Positions 45,432-53,739 of a stretch of DNA of 64,000 bases are shown in pieces. Made by a program: the position numbers and the translations under genes. The stretch is from an uncultured Collinsella sp. Its GTDB lineage: Bacteria > Actinomycetota > Coriobacteriia > Coriobacteriales > Coriobacteriaceae. The notes under the pieces are model-generated. The model was not told the DNA's origin, made no database searches, and worked only from the letters and a program-made list of their open reading frames with translations. Within the stretch, counting starts at the first letter, position 1. Each line of letters starts with the position of its first letter. The stretch lies in assembly GCA_900542905.1 (NCBI GenBank), contig UQPF01000009.1, forward strand, positions 11,667-75,666, given 5' to 3'.

Positions 45432-45723
45432 GATTTGCCTCCCATTGTTCGATTGTTTCTGACTGTTCTATTACCTTCTTCACCTCCTCAACACTGTTGA
45501 ACCCTATGTTTTCAATCGACGAGTACTCAACGTAAACAGAAAACCTGCTTTCAAGAAAAATTAGCAGTCGAACTAGATCCGATGAGGACAAGCTGAATGG
45601 GGAATTGGTCAATCGTTGATTTCTTAGATCTTGATCAAATTGAGCCAAATCCAAATCTCTAATATTGCTTATTGCTTTTTCGATTTCTGCGTAGATGGTT
45701 TCATCTTTACAATATGCTGTCAT
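45409..45723 (-). CDS. Peptide-maturation acyl-carrier-related protein (TIGR04069-like)
   Basis: 104 residues. Helical, with the carrier-protein-like centre FSLSSSDLVRLLIFLESRFSV (residues 43-63, in part) and IENIGFNSVEEVKKVIE. The usual GxDSL phosphopantetheine site reads SSSDL here, so whether Ser47/48 is modified is uncertain. The family is known as an acyl-carrier-related protein found only in CLI_3235-type peptide clusters. ATG 45723 overlaps the upstream stop by 4 nt (ATGA). The precursor start is inside its 3' end. Confidence 0.8.
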   Translation of the reverse strand: MTAYCKDETIYAEIEKAISNIRDLDLAQFDQDLRNQRLTNSPFSLSSSDLVRLLIFLESRFSVYVEYSSIENIGFNSVEEVKKVIEQSETIEQWEANHEKYSTI

Positions 45724-46733
45724 TTCAGTACCCCAAGATCGAAATCAAACAACTCGTCCTCGATTGTCTTGCAGCATAGTAATGATTCTTCTGGATCTAA
45801 GCTGGCTGAGAAACTGGGTATTCCTCTTAGTCGAAGTTCTCTTGCTGCTTGAATAGCTTTATCGCTAGATGAATAGCTTATTTGAAATTCATGCGTCTCC
45901 AACCCCTCTGTGGCGTCAAGTACTTCGTTTGTAATTTCAAATTGAACTTTCTCTGCTTGCGTAAGCGTTTCAATTACGGGCATGAGCCCTAGCATTATGT
46001 CGTAGTCGGCTATCGTGTATGGGATATTGATAATGGCTAAGTCAGGGCAGAAAGCTCGACATGCAGCAATCGACCCCAATCCGTAATCTCCGAAAATGTG
46101 GTCGTTGTATTTCATAAGCACATTGGGCGTCTCTAATAGAGCTAGGTCGGATTTATCATTCTCAATGATGAGGTTGATCTGCTCATTCATTTTGATGACG
46201 GCAGATTGGCCACCATCAAAACTAAGGGTGTTGCAGCCCCAGATTTCATTTAAAGGATTGAAGCTCAACGCACATAGATTGGGATGGTGCTTTCTCATCT
46301 CGCTAACGATGCTACTGAACGTTATTGTTGAATTGGCGGGTGTATATAGATTCCCGACAACAATTTTTGGTATCAGGGCTAATTCCTGCATGTCGCTTTT
46401 GCTAGACTCGATTTGTTCAGCGGCGAGTTGGCTGACAACCGTCTTATTTACAGAATGAGCGTAGGTTTCAGCGTGTTTACTAAATTCTACGAGTCCTGCG
46501 GCGCTTTCTTTCGTCGATAAAACGACAACCAGGTCTGATTCATCGATTGTCGTTACATAGTTAATTCGATTTCTTATGCCAATTTCTTTGCAATTCACAA
46601 GGTTGGCGACATCTAGGCCGTCCGGTAGAATGCCGCATGGCGTTGATACCCGGATATTGTAGCCATTTCCTAGCAATCCAATCAGAAGAGGATAGTCAGC
46701 TCTTGTGAAAGATATAAGTCCGATTGTCTTCAT
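45720..46733 (-). CDS. Peptide maturation system protein (TIGR04066-like)
   Basis: 337 residues. Rossmann-like start MKTIGLISFTRADYPLLIG, with strands such as ESDLVVVLS and PDLAIINIPYTIADYD. It matches my recollection of the TIGR04066 family, which accompanies the CcpM radical SAM maturase; its reaction is unknown. No membrane segment is seen. ATG 46733 lies 5 nt after the maturase stop and the gene overlaps the carrier-like gene by 4 nt. Codons are AT-rich. Confidence 0.78.
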   Translation of the reverse strand: MKTIGLISFTRADYPLLIGLLGNGYNIRVSTPCGILPDGLDVANLVNCKEIGIRNRINYVTTIDESDLVVVLSTKESAAGLVEFSKHAETYAHSVNKTVVSQLAAEQIESSKSDMQELALIPKIVVGNLYTPANSTITFSSIVSEMRKHHPNLCALSFNPLNEIWGCNTLSFDGGQSAVIKMNEQINLIIENDKSDLALLETPNVLMKYNDHIFGDYGLGSIAACRAFCPDLAIINIPYTIADYDIMLGLMPVIETLTQAEKVQFEITNEVLDATEGLETHEFQISYSSSDKAIQAARELRLRGIPSFSASLDPEESLLCCKTIEDELFDFDLGVLK

Positions 46734-46738
46734 GATTT

Positions 46739-48166
46739 TTATCGCTTGTTCCTTTTTAGAGCTGTTGCAATGGACACTTCATGTCTATGAAGCTCAAAGC
46801 GAAGTATTTTCTGATTAAGTCGGTCAAAGGCAATTCGTTTTGAATTGTCGCATGCTGTTCGCTTGTAATCAGGGCTTATTACTCCTTCACAATCTGCGCT
46901 TTTTATGCATTGGGTGCACAGCTGAAATGCCCAACATTTTTTACATGAATCGCTGGTCAGCTTTGAAACATTGATTATCTTTTCAATTTGACCTAAATCA
47001 AATCCTGAATCCAATGTGCCGATATACATTTCCTTCGTTGTTTCGCTGACCCTTTCGCAAGGAAGAAGCGCTCCTGCTGTTGTCACAAATAGACGCGTAA
47101 CCCCTGGTTCGCATGGGCCACCGGGTATAGCTTTTGCTGGGATGTTCGAAGGTGCAAATCGCTTTATGTTTTGGTTGATGTTTGCAAGCGTATATGAAGC
47201 GAGCCTATCGTTGCGGTTTCCTTTTTCGATTTTGCGCTCATCCATAATTCTTGCTTTAAATAAGGCGTAATTTAGCTGACTTGAGAACTCGTCATTGTAG
47301 GGGGCGATACGTCCGTTGCGTTCCAGGTAGTTGAATTGAACATCGCAATCTTCGATATCTTTATCATTTATAAAGGAAGAGACTGTTTTATAGATGTTGT
47401 TCGTGTCGACTACGGCATTAAAATGAACATATTTGTTGCGTTCAGGATGGCTGTCTAAAACCATATGAACATTGTCTATAACTGTTTGGTATGAGGACTT
47501 GCCATTAGCGTAATGCCTAGACTTATCGTGGATTTGCTGCGGCCCGTCAAGACTGATTAACAAATAGAATTCATGCCCAGAATCGAAGAAGAATTTAACC
47601 ATTTCTTCAGATAAAAGAGAGCAATTAGTTGTAATTCGAAATGAGATGTGTTTTCCTTCAAATACCTGCTCTGCATATTGAGTAATTAGCTTAATTTCAT
47701 TAAATCGAAGGAGAGGTTCTCCTCCATAAAATGCTACGACCGGGTTTGAGTTGTCGATCGAGTGCATCTTAAAGAATTCGATTGCATGTTTTGCCGTCGA
47801 AATGGACATGGAGTTATGACTGTGGGCTCTGTTGTATGAGGAGTTTCCGGAATAGATACAGTAATCACATCGGAAGTTACAAGATTGAGTCAGCTGAAGG
47901 GTTAGCATCCGTATATTTCTTTCCAGCTTAACTTTCAAAAGGTCAATTGATGGATAAGCGATATCCTGCAACGGCGAATCGCAGCAGTAGCCACATGATT
48001 GTAGTAACTGGAATTCTTGGTCTGATTTACAGGAGGCGTGGCAAACTTTGCCTGCTTGGACTTCTGAGATGTAATTGAAGAGATCTTTGCTTACTGCAAG
48101 TATCTCGTTTCGATTGGCATCATAAATGTAGTGGCCCAAGAGGGTCTTTATAGGTAGAACTAACAT
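46739..48166 (-). CDS. Radical SAM/SPASM peptide maturase (CcpM-like)
   Basis: About 475 residues. The radical SAM [4Fe-4S] motif is CNFRCDYC (Cys96, 100 and 103 from ATG 48166), followed by YGGEPLLRF and SLDGPQQIHD. The C-terminal SPASM domain carries CEPGVTRLFVTTAGALLPC and CKKCWAFQLCTQC for auxiliary clusters. Such enzymes install thioether or other cross-links on Cys-rich peptides. ATG 48166 is preferred (AGAGG 8 nt upstream); ATG 48184 lacks a ribosome site. It is the first gene of the minus-strand operon. Confidence 0.88.
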   Translation of the reverse strand: MLVLPIKTLLGHYIYDANRNEILAVSKDLFNYISEVQAGKVCHASCKSDQEFQLLQSCGYCCDSPLQDIAYPSIDLLKVKLERNIRMLTLQLTQSCNFRCDYCIYSGNSSYNRAHSHNSMSISTAKHAIEFFKMHSIDNSNPVVAFYGGEPLLRFNEIKLITQYAEQVFEGKHISFRITTNCSLLSEEMVKFFFDSGHEFYLLISLDGPQQIHDKSRHYANGKSSYQTVIDNVHMVLDSHPERNKYVHFNAVVDTNNIYKTVSSFINDKDIEDCDVQFNYLERNGRIAPYNDEFSSQLNYALFKARIMDERKIEKGNRNDRLASYTLANINQNIKRFAPSNIPAKAIPGGPCEPGVTRLFVTTAGALLPCERVSETTKEMYIGTLDSGFDLGQIEKIINVSKLTSDSCKKCWAFQLCTQCIKSADCEGVISPDYKRTACDNSKRIAFDRLNQKILRFELHRHEVSIATALKRNKR

Positions 48167-48184
48167 CTCTACCGCCTCTTTCAT

Positions 48185-48251
48185 TTCACTAATGTTATTT
48201 AGTGAACTAAGATGTTTGCTATAAAGTATCCTTTTATAAACGTATTGTCAA
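48185..48251 (-). promoter_or_regulatory. Promoter and operator-like palindrome of the peptide operon
   Basis: On the minus strand TTGACA (48251-48246), a 17-bp spacer and TACTTT (48228-48223) form a good promoter. Downstream, TTCACTAA (48185-48192) and TTAGTGAA (48199-48206) form a perfect 8-bp inverted repeat just after the expected start, a typical repressor position. No regulator gene is in the cluster. Confidence 0.55.
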
Positions 48252-48376
48252 ACATATATTGCTAAAACAGAAACAATTTATAGACTGAGTTGGTCGTATT
48301 CTTTGGGCGATTGCTCCTATAATCTAGCCTTCGCTGCTGTCGGGAGGGAAGGACTAGGACTCCGTTATTATGTTGA

Positions 48377-48468
48377 AACGCTTTAACACTTTTGACGTTC
48401 TCATGCATTTTTTGTTTCAAAAGCGTTAGGATGGAACTTGCAGCGCGGGGCGTAATGGGTGCCCCGCA
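48377..48468 (+). promoter_or_regulatory. Upstream region of the Fe-ADH gene
   Basis: AACGCTTT (48377-48384) and its inverse AAAGCGTT (48420-48427) flank a TTGACG (48392-48397). A GC-rich hairpin GCGGGGC...GCCCCGC (about 48444-48468) is in the leader. Redox or catabolite control is possible; no regulator can be named. Confidence 0.35.
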
Positions 48469-48486
48469 CACGATGGGAGGCTATCA

Positions 48487-49653
48487 ATGGCTAATCGTTT
48501 CGTTCTCAATACCATTTCTTATCATGGTTCCGGCGCCATCAAGGAGATCCCCGGCGAGCTCCAGCGTCGCGGCTACAAGAAGATCTTCGTCTGCTCCGAT
48601 CCCGACCTGGTCAAGTTTGGCGTTACCGCTAAGGTGACCGACGAGCTCGACGCCGCCGGCATCGCTTGGAGCCTCTACTCCGAGATTAAGCCCAACCCCA
48701 CCATCCAGAACGTCAAGGACGGCGTCGAGGCCTTCAAGGCCGCCGAAGCTGACGCTATCGTGACCATCGGTGGCGGCTCCTCCATGGACACCGCTAAGGC
48801 CATCGGCATCATCATCAACAACCCCGAGTTTGCCGATGTCCGTAGCCTCGAGGGCGTTGCTCCCACCAAGAACCACGCCGTGTTCACCATCGCCGTGCCG
48901 ACGACCGCCGGTACCGCTGCCGAGGTGACCATCAACTACGTCATCACCGACCCCGAGAAGGTCCGCAAGTTCGTGTGCGTCGACACCAACGACGCCCCCG
49001 AGGTCGCCGTCGTCGACCCCGACATGATGGCTTCCATGCCCGCCGGCCTGACCGCTTCTACCGGCATGGATGCTCTGACCCACGCCATCGAGGGCTACAC
49101 CACCAAGGGTGCTTGGGAGCTCTCCGACATGTTCCACTTTGAGGCCATTAAGCTGATCAGCGAGAACCTGCGCGACTCCGTTGCCGAGGCCAAGTCTGGT
49201 CAGCCCGGCTCCGGCCGCGAGGGTATGGCTCTTGGCCAGTATGTCGCCGGCATGGGCTTCTCCAACGTCGGCCTGGGCATCGACCATGCCATGGCTCACA
49301 CCCTGTCTGCCCACTACGACACTCCGCACGGCGTCGCTTGCGCCATGCTGCTGCCGATCGCTATGGAGTTCAACAAGCCGGTTTGCGCCGAGCGCCTGGC
49401 CAAGGTTGCCGTTGCCATGGGTGTTGACACCACGGGCATGAGCACCGATGAGGCCGCCGACGCCGCCATCGCCGCCGTCAAGCAGCTCTCTGCTGACGTG
49501 AACATCCCGCACGTCTGCGAGGCCATGAAGGCTGACGAGATCGAGGTCCTGGCCAAGGACGCCATGGCCGACGCCTGCTTCCCGGGTAACCCGCGTGAGG
49601 CAACGCTCGACGACGTCATCGAGCTCTTCAAGAAGATCTGCCCGGCTGCCTAA
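48487..49653 (+). CDS. fucO: Iron-containing alcohol dehydrogenase, FucO-like
   Basis: A 388-residue group III NAD-dependent dehydrogenase. The NAD motif is GGGSSMDTAKA. The Fe ligands lie in GMDALTHAIEGY (Asp and His) and DHAMAHTLSAHYDTPHG (two His). Overall it resembles lactaldehyde reductase (FucO), which makes 1,2-propanediol, but it could also be a butanol- or 1,3-propanediol-type enzyme. GGGAGG is 6 nt upstream of ATG 48487. Very regular, GC-rich codons suggest high expression. No fucose genes are adjacent. Confidence 0.9.
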   Translation: MANRFVLNTISYHGSGAIKEIPGELQRRGYKKIFVCSDPDLVKFGVTAKVTDELDAAGIAWSLYSEIKPNPTIQNVKDGVEAFKAAEADAIVTIGGGSSMDTAKAIGIIINNPEFADVRSLEGVAPTKNHAVFTIAVPTTAGTAAEVTINYVITDPEKVRKFVCVDTNDAPEVAVVDPDMMASMPAGLTASTGMDALTHAIEGYTTKGAWELSDMFHFEAIKLISENLRDSVAEAKSGQPGSGREGMALGQYVAGMGFSNVGLGIDHAMAHTLSAHYDTPHGVACAMLLPIAMEFNKPVCAERLAKVAVAMGVDTTGMSTDEAADAAIAAVKQLSADVNIPHVCEAMKADEIEVLAKDAMADACFPGNPREATLDDVIELFKKICPAA

Positions 49654-49665
49654 CTTGGTTCGGCG

Positions 49666-49785
49666 GGCCCCTGCCCGTTAGCCCCACAATCGTCCTCGGA
49701 CATGTCGGAAGCCCCCGCTGCGCACTTCGTGCGGCGGGGGCTTCCTCCGTCCTGCGGAAAGATCGTGGGGCTAACGGGCAGGGCC
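49666..49785. repeat. Long cruciform with nested terminator (family G)
   Basis: The 17-bp perfect outer arms CTGCCCGTTAGCCCCAC (49671-49687) and GTGGGGCTAACGGGCAG (49765-49781) enclose a second hairpin GGAAGCCCCCGC...GCGGGGGCTTCC (49707-49745). It starts 18 nt after the Fe-ADH stop. The inner hairpin could terminate; the outer arms look like another repeat family. Confidence 0.75.
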
Positions 49786-49910
49786 AGCCGGCTCGTTATC
49801 GTGGCGGGCGCAGTTCTGGGGAGCTCGATGGATCATCTCGCTAGGTAAAATAGATGGCTCGCGGTGGTATTGTTGCTGTGGGTTTAATTCGATATGAAAG
49901 GGTGACTTTG

Positions 49911-50939
49911 GTGTCCAAGATGGATTCTACGCTCTCCTATATTACTGACCAGTTGAAGACGCTTACCTCGATTGCTTCGCCTACGGGCTATACCCGTGCG
50001 GCGACTGATTATCTAATGGAAACGTTGCGCGATATGGGCTTTGGCCCCGAGCGTTCCAATAAGGGCAACGTGCTGGTTGAGCTTGGCGGCGAGGGTGAGC
50101 CGCTTGTGTTGGCGAGCCATGTCGATACCCTGGGCGCCATGGTGCGCTCCATTAAGGACAATGGTCGCCTGCGTCCCACGACGCTTGGTGGGCATCAGTG
50201 GTCTACGGCCGATGGCGAGAACTGCACCGTCTACACGCGTGACGGCAATGTGTACACGGGCGTGGTCCTCAATACCGAGCCTTCGGCGCATGTGGCCGAC
50301 GAGCCGGTCAAGACCGTCGAGAAGAATATGGAAATCCTACTCGACGAGAACGTTGACAGCAAGGACGATGTGCTCGAGCTGGGTATTCAGACCGGCGACA
50401 TCATCGCTATGGATCCGCGTACCACGGTGACGGAGAGCGGCTACATTAAGAGCCGCTTCCTGGATGACAAGCTGTCGGCGTCGATCCTGCTGGGTCTGGC
50501 CCGCGCCGTTGCTGACGGCGAGGTGTCGCTTTCGCGCAAGGTGTCGCTGCTCTTTACCGTGTACGAGGAAGTCGGCCACGGCGGCGCCTTTGTGCCGGCC
50601 GACATGCGCGAGATGATCAGCGTTGACATGGGTTGCGTGGGAGACGACCTGGGCTGCACCGAGCGCATGGTGTCGATTTGCGCCAAGGATTCGGGCGGCC
50701 CCTACAACTACGACCTGGTGACCACGCTGTCTAATATCGCGCGCGAGTTGGAGCTCGATTACGCCATCGACGTGTACCCGCATTACGGTTCCGACGTCGA
50801 GGCCACGCTTTCGGCCGGTTACGACATTCGCCATGGCCTGATCGGCCCCGGCGTGTACGCGAGCCACAACTACGAGCGCAGCCACATCGACGGCGTGCGC
50901 AACACCTACGAGCTCGTCCGCGCCTACGTGCAGCGCTAG
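49911..50939 (+). CDS. M42-family metallo-aminopeptidase
   Basis: A 342-residue cytoplasmic di-metal aminopeptidase (PepA/FrvX type). Ligands: ASHVDTLG (His), RFLDDKLSA (Asp), TVYEEVGHGG (catalytic Glu and Glu ligand), DMGC (Asp) and ASHNYERSHIDG (His). GTG 49911 is chosen with GAAAGGG 8 nt upstream; the frame extends to 49854. The gene is single, with a terminator following. Confidence 0.9.
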   Translation: MSKMDSTLSYITDQLKTLTSIASPTGYTRAATDYLMETLRDMGFGPERSNKGNVLVELGGEGEPLVLASHVDTLGAMVRSIKDNGRLRPTTLGGHQWSTADGENCTVYTRDGNVYTGVVLNTEPSAHVADEPVKTVEKNMEILLDENVDSKDDVLELGIQTGDIIAMDPRTTVTESGYIKSRFLDDKLSASILLGLARAVADGEVSLSRKVSLLFTVYEEVGHGGAFVPADMREMISVDMGCVGDDLGCTERMVSICAKDSGGPYNYDLVTTLSNIARELELDYAIDVYPHYGSDVEATLSAGYDIRHGLIGPGVYASHNYERSHIDGVRNTYELVRAYVQR

Positions 50940-50972
50940 GGGAGCAGCTTGCGACTCAGTTGACCAATCGCT

Positions 50973-50998
50973 AAGGCCCGATTTCTCGGGCCTTTTTT
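50973..50998 (+). terminator. Intrinsic terminator after the M42 peptidase
   Basis: The stem AAGGCCCGA / TCGGGCCTT with loop TTTC is followed by six T. Confidence 0.9.
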
Positions 50999-51076
50999 CG
51001 CTTTAGGACGTTTAGTATTATGATGTATGTAATCTATTAACTAAAGCGTAAATTACTTAACGAGGTAATACGGCAT

Positions 51077-52450
51077 ATGGATACATCTGAGTACTTAACT
51101 ATGGGTGATGCCGCCCGCCTGTTGGGCGTTACGAAAGCCCGCATATCGCAACTTTCCGCATCGGGGACGCTTGTGTGCGATATTGTGGGCGGCCGGAAGA
51201 TGGTCGAGTACAATTCTGCGATCGCCTATCAAAAGGTCCGCAAACGAGGACGCCGTCCTGCAGCCGATGTGGGGCGCAAGTTTACGCTGATGTCGGCCGA
51301 CCATGAGGTCGCGCATGTCTCATTTGATACGATGCGCGAGTTTCCCTTCGAAATCGCGGAGGTCCTCGATGCGCAACGAATGCCGTTTGGCACGTGCTCA
51401 AGCTCTTCTCCAACGGTGAATAAGCGGGAGCTCAACGCGTGGTGGGGGCATCGATTGGTGCCCGATGTTCGCCCTGGGCTTATCTCGCGCTACCGCGAGC
51501 TGGGGATTGTCAACGGCGCTGAGGTGCCGGTTCAGTGCCTGGGTCTCTCGCTTTCGGATTGCTATTGGCTGCGACCGGCAGAATGCGATGAGCTCGAATG
51601 GCGAAACCTCAATTACTTCGAGAATGAATTTGAGCGGTCGACGCCCGAGGGGCGTTCGGGTTGGCTGGAGGGCATCGGTCTTAAAAATCCCGACAACACA
51701 TCCGAGGGCGAGCTTCCTAAATCGTGGATGATTCGCAACGGCGCTCGCGTTCTGGTCAAGGGATGCGGCGTGGACGACCAACGGCCCTTTAACGAGGCGG
51801 TTGCAACGGCTCTGCATCGCCGCTTGCTTTCCAAGGGGGAGTTTGTTCCTTACGCGGTTGAGCGCATGTTCAATGGCCCCGTGTGCCTGTGCGAGGATTT
51901 TCTTGACGGCCGCGAGGAATATGTTCCGGCTGTTTACGTTAAGAACGCCCTTGGAGGCCAGCGAGGAAGCTCGACGTACGACCGGTACTGCCGATTCCTT
52001 GGTAAGCATGGAGCAGACGAGACTGCTGCGAGAAGGTCTATGTCGCAGATGATCGTTTGCGATGCCCTTTTGGCCAACAGCGACCGCCATTGGCGAAACT
52101 TCGGCATCATCCGCAATGTCGACACCCTGGAGATAAAACCTGCTCCGCTGTTCGATAGCGGCAACTGCCTGTGGTACAACGTACCAACTGCCGCGCTCGC
52201 AGCTGGGGAGTTTGGGTTTGCCGCTAAGCCGTTTGGGCCCGACCCTTCCGTCCAGCTGGCGCTTGCCGACTCGCTCGATTGGTTCGATTCATCGCGACTC
52301 GACGGATTTGTTGGTGAGGCGATTGAGATCCTTTCGCAGAGCAAGTGGGCCACGGCGGAGGGACGGCTCGAGTCCATTCGCCGCGGCCTGGAGCGTCGCG
52401 TTGTCGAGGTGAATGCCGCTGTTGAAGTGCTTCGATACGTGCGGCGATAA
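51077..52450 (+). CDS. HipA-like kinase-fold protein with N-terminal HTH
   Basis: 457 residues. Residues 5-60 look like a MerR/excisionase-type helix-turn-helix (LTMGDAARLLGVTKARISQLSASG in part). The C-terminal half carries HipA-like kinase motifs: DALLANSDRHWRNFGII (catalytic Asp and Asn) and KPAPLFDSGNCLWY (metal-binding Asp). HipA toxins normally work with a separate HipB DNA-binding antitoxin; here DNA binding is in the same chain. ATG 51077 has GAGG about 11 nt upstream. No hipB gene is adjacent. Confidence 0.75.
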   Translation: MDTSEYLTMGDAARLLGVTKARISQLSASGTLVCDIVGGRKMVEYNSAIAYQKVRKRGRRPAADVGRKFTLMSADHEVAHVSFDTMREFPFEIAEVLDAQRMPFGTCSSSSPTVNKRELNAWWGHRLVPDVRPGLISRYRELGIVNGAEVPVQCLGLSLSDCYWLRPAECDELEWRNLNYFENEFERSTPEGRSGWLEGIGLKNPDNTSEGELPKSWMIRNGARVLVKGCGVDDQRPFNEAVATALHRRLLSKGEFVPYAVERMFNGPVCLCEDFLDGREEYVPAVYVKNALGGQRGSSTYDRYCRFLGKHGADETAARRSMSQMIVCDALLANSDRHWRNFGIIRNVDTLEIKPAPLFDSGNCLWYNVPTAALAAGEFGFAAKPFGPDPSVQLALADSLDWFDSSRLDGFVGEAIEILSQSKWATAEGRLESIRRGLERRVVEVNAAVEVLRYVRR

Positions 52451-52458
52451 TCCCGCGG

Positions 52459-53559
52459 CTACTTGATAACTGCCGTAACGGTGCCGCCACCCAAGACGAC
52501 GTCGCCGCGGTAGATAACGACTGCCTGGCCGGGGGCGATGGCTCGCTGCGGCTCGTCAAAAGTCAGCAGCATTTGCCCGTCGGCGCCACGTGTAAGGGTT
52601 GCTGCCTGGTCCTTTTGACGGTAGCGATACTTGGCGCCCACGCGAATGCCGCCGGACGTGAGCTCTGCCTCCATGTGGTCGGCAGGGGCACTCCAGATCC
52701 AGTCATTGGCCGTGAGCGCTGTGGCCGTCAGGTCGTCGACCTCGCCCAGGTGCACAATGTTGTTGGCGGCGTCGACGCCCGTTACGTACACGGGATGCGC
52801 CATCGCGACGCCCAGGCCCTTGCGCTGGCCGATGGTATAGCGCAGCGCGCCGTTATGGCGTCCGACCACGCTGCCGTCGCGCCATACAATATCGCCCGGC
52901 TCGGCGGCATGTCCGCAGCGGCGCTCGATATAGCCCGCATAGTCGCCGTCCGCGATAAAGCAGATATCCTCGCTCTCGGCTTTCTTGGCGTTTATGAAGC
53001 CCTGCTCGGCGGCAATGCGGCGCACGTCGCGCTCTTTGTCCAGCCCAGCCAGCGGAAAGATCGTGCGCGACAGTCGCTCCTGCGTGAGCGAATACAAAAA
53101 GTAGCTCTGGTCCTTCTTAGGGTCCTCGCCGCGGTGCAGCTGCCAGGTTCCGTCGGACGCCTGGCTCGTTTTGGCGTAGTGACCTGTGGCGATGTAGTCG
53201 CAGCCCATATCGAGTGCCGCATCGAGCAGCGCGCCAAACTTAATATGGCGGTTGCAGATGATGCATGGGTTGGGCGTCAGCCCCTCCTGATAGGCAGTCA
53301 CAAATCGCTCGATAACGTTGCGGTCGAAGGTCTGCTGCAGGTCGAGCACATGGTGGGGCATCCCCAGGCGCTCGGCGACGGCCTTTGCATCGGCGATGTC
53401 GCGGTCGACTTTGCTCATGTCCGTGACGGGATCGGGCGCGGGGCAGACGAGGCGCATGGTGGCGCCGACGCATTCGTAGCCTTGGCGCTTGAGCAGATAC
53501 GCGGTCACGCTGGAATCGACGCCGCCGCTCATGGCGACGAGCACGCGCTTGTTGTGCAT
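52459..53559 (-). CDS. mnmA: tRNA-specific 2-thiouridylase MnmA
   Basis: A 366-residue enzyme that makes s2U34 in tRNA-Glu, -Gln and -Lys. The PP-loop is SGGVDSS (residues 11-17). The catalytic Cys pair is Cys102 (ICNRHIKFG) and Cys200 (SEDICFIAD); ATGHYA and GQRKGLGV are also present. ATG 53559 has AAGGAG 8 nt upstream. It lies downstream of cysK on the same strand, separated by a terminator. The linkage to sulfur metabolism is sensible since cysteine supplies the thiol. Confidence 0.96.
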   Translation of the reverse strand: MHNKRVLVAMSGGVDSSVTAYLLKRQGYECVGATMRLVCPAPDPVTDMSKVDRDIADAKAVAERLGMPHHVLDLQQTFDRNVIERFVTAYQEGLTPNPCIICNRHIKFGALLDAALDMGCDYIATGHYAKTSQASDGTWQLHRGEDPKKDQSYFLYSLTQERLSRTIFPLAGLDKERDVRRIAAEQGFINAKKAESEDICFIADGDYAGYIERRCGHAAEPGDIVWRDGSVVGRHNGALRYTIGQRKGLGVAMAHPVYVTGVDAANNIVHLGEVDDLTATALTANDWIWSAPADHMEAELTSGGIRVGAKYRYRQKDQAATLTRGADGQMLLTFDEPQRAIAPGQAVVIYRGDVVLGGGTVTAVIK

Positions 53560-53590
53560 GGGGAGGTTCTCCTTGGTGGCATGTGGCCAA

Positions 53591-53627
53591 AAAAGAAAAG
53601 CGGCGCGGGAGGCTGGTTCCGCGCCGC
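53591..53627 (-). terminator. Intrinsic terminator of the cysK transcript
   Basis: On the minus strand CGGCGCGG / CCGCGCCG form a stem followed by CTTTTCTTTTTT, upstream of mnmA. Confidence 0.8.
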
Positions 53628-53739
53628 AGACATTGTAGCAAGTTCGGGCGTCCTGTGGGACACCCTGTTGGGATGAGCTCAGGCTGCCAGAAGAGAGGGG
53701 AGACCGGCGTGCCTTGGACTCGTTCTAAGAACGAGAGCT

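Larger units (their letters stand above)
43000..48470. mobile_element. AT-rich island carrying a peptide-maturation cluster
   Basis: Codon use and base composition change abruptly to AT-rich between about 43000 and 48470, against GC-rich genes on both sides (42263-42982 and 48487-49653). The genes inside belong to a family set known mainly from clostridia. No integrase, transposase or direct-repeat junction was found, so the route of acquisition is not visible. The label means inferred horizontal transfer. Confidence 0.6.

Noticed and set aside
45243..45500. Plus-strand frame of 85 codons over the precursor region
   Set aside because: It is the complement of the precursor and carrier-like genes; no ribosome site, and the minus-strand reading has full context support.
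48262..48471. 69-codon minus-strand frame between the RiPP operon and fucO
   Set aside because: No ribosome site, no Cys-rich core, and it covers the promoter region; not treated as a second precursor.
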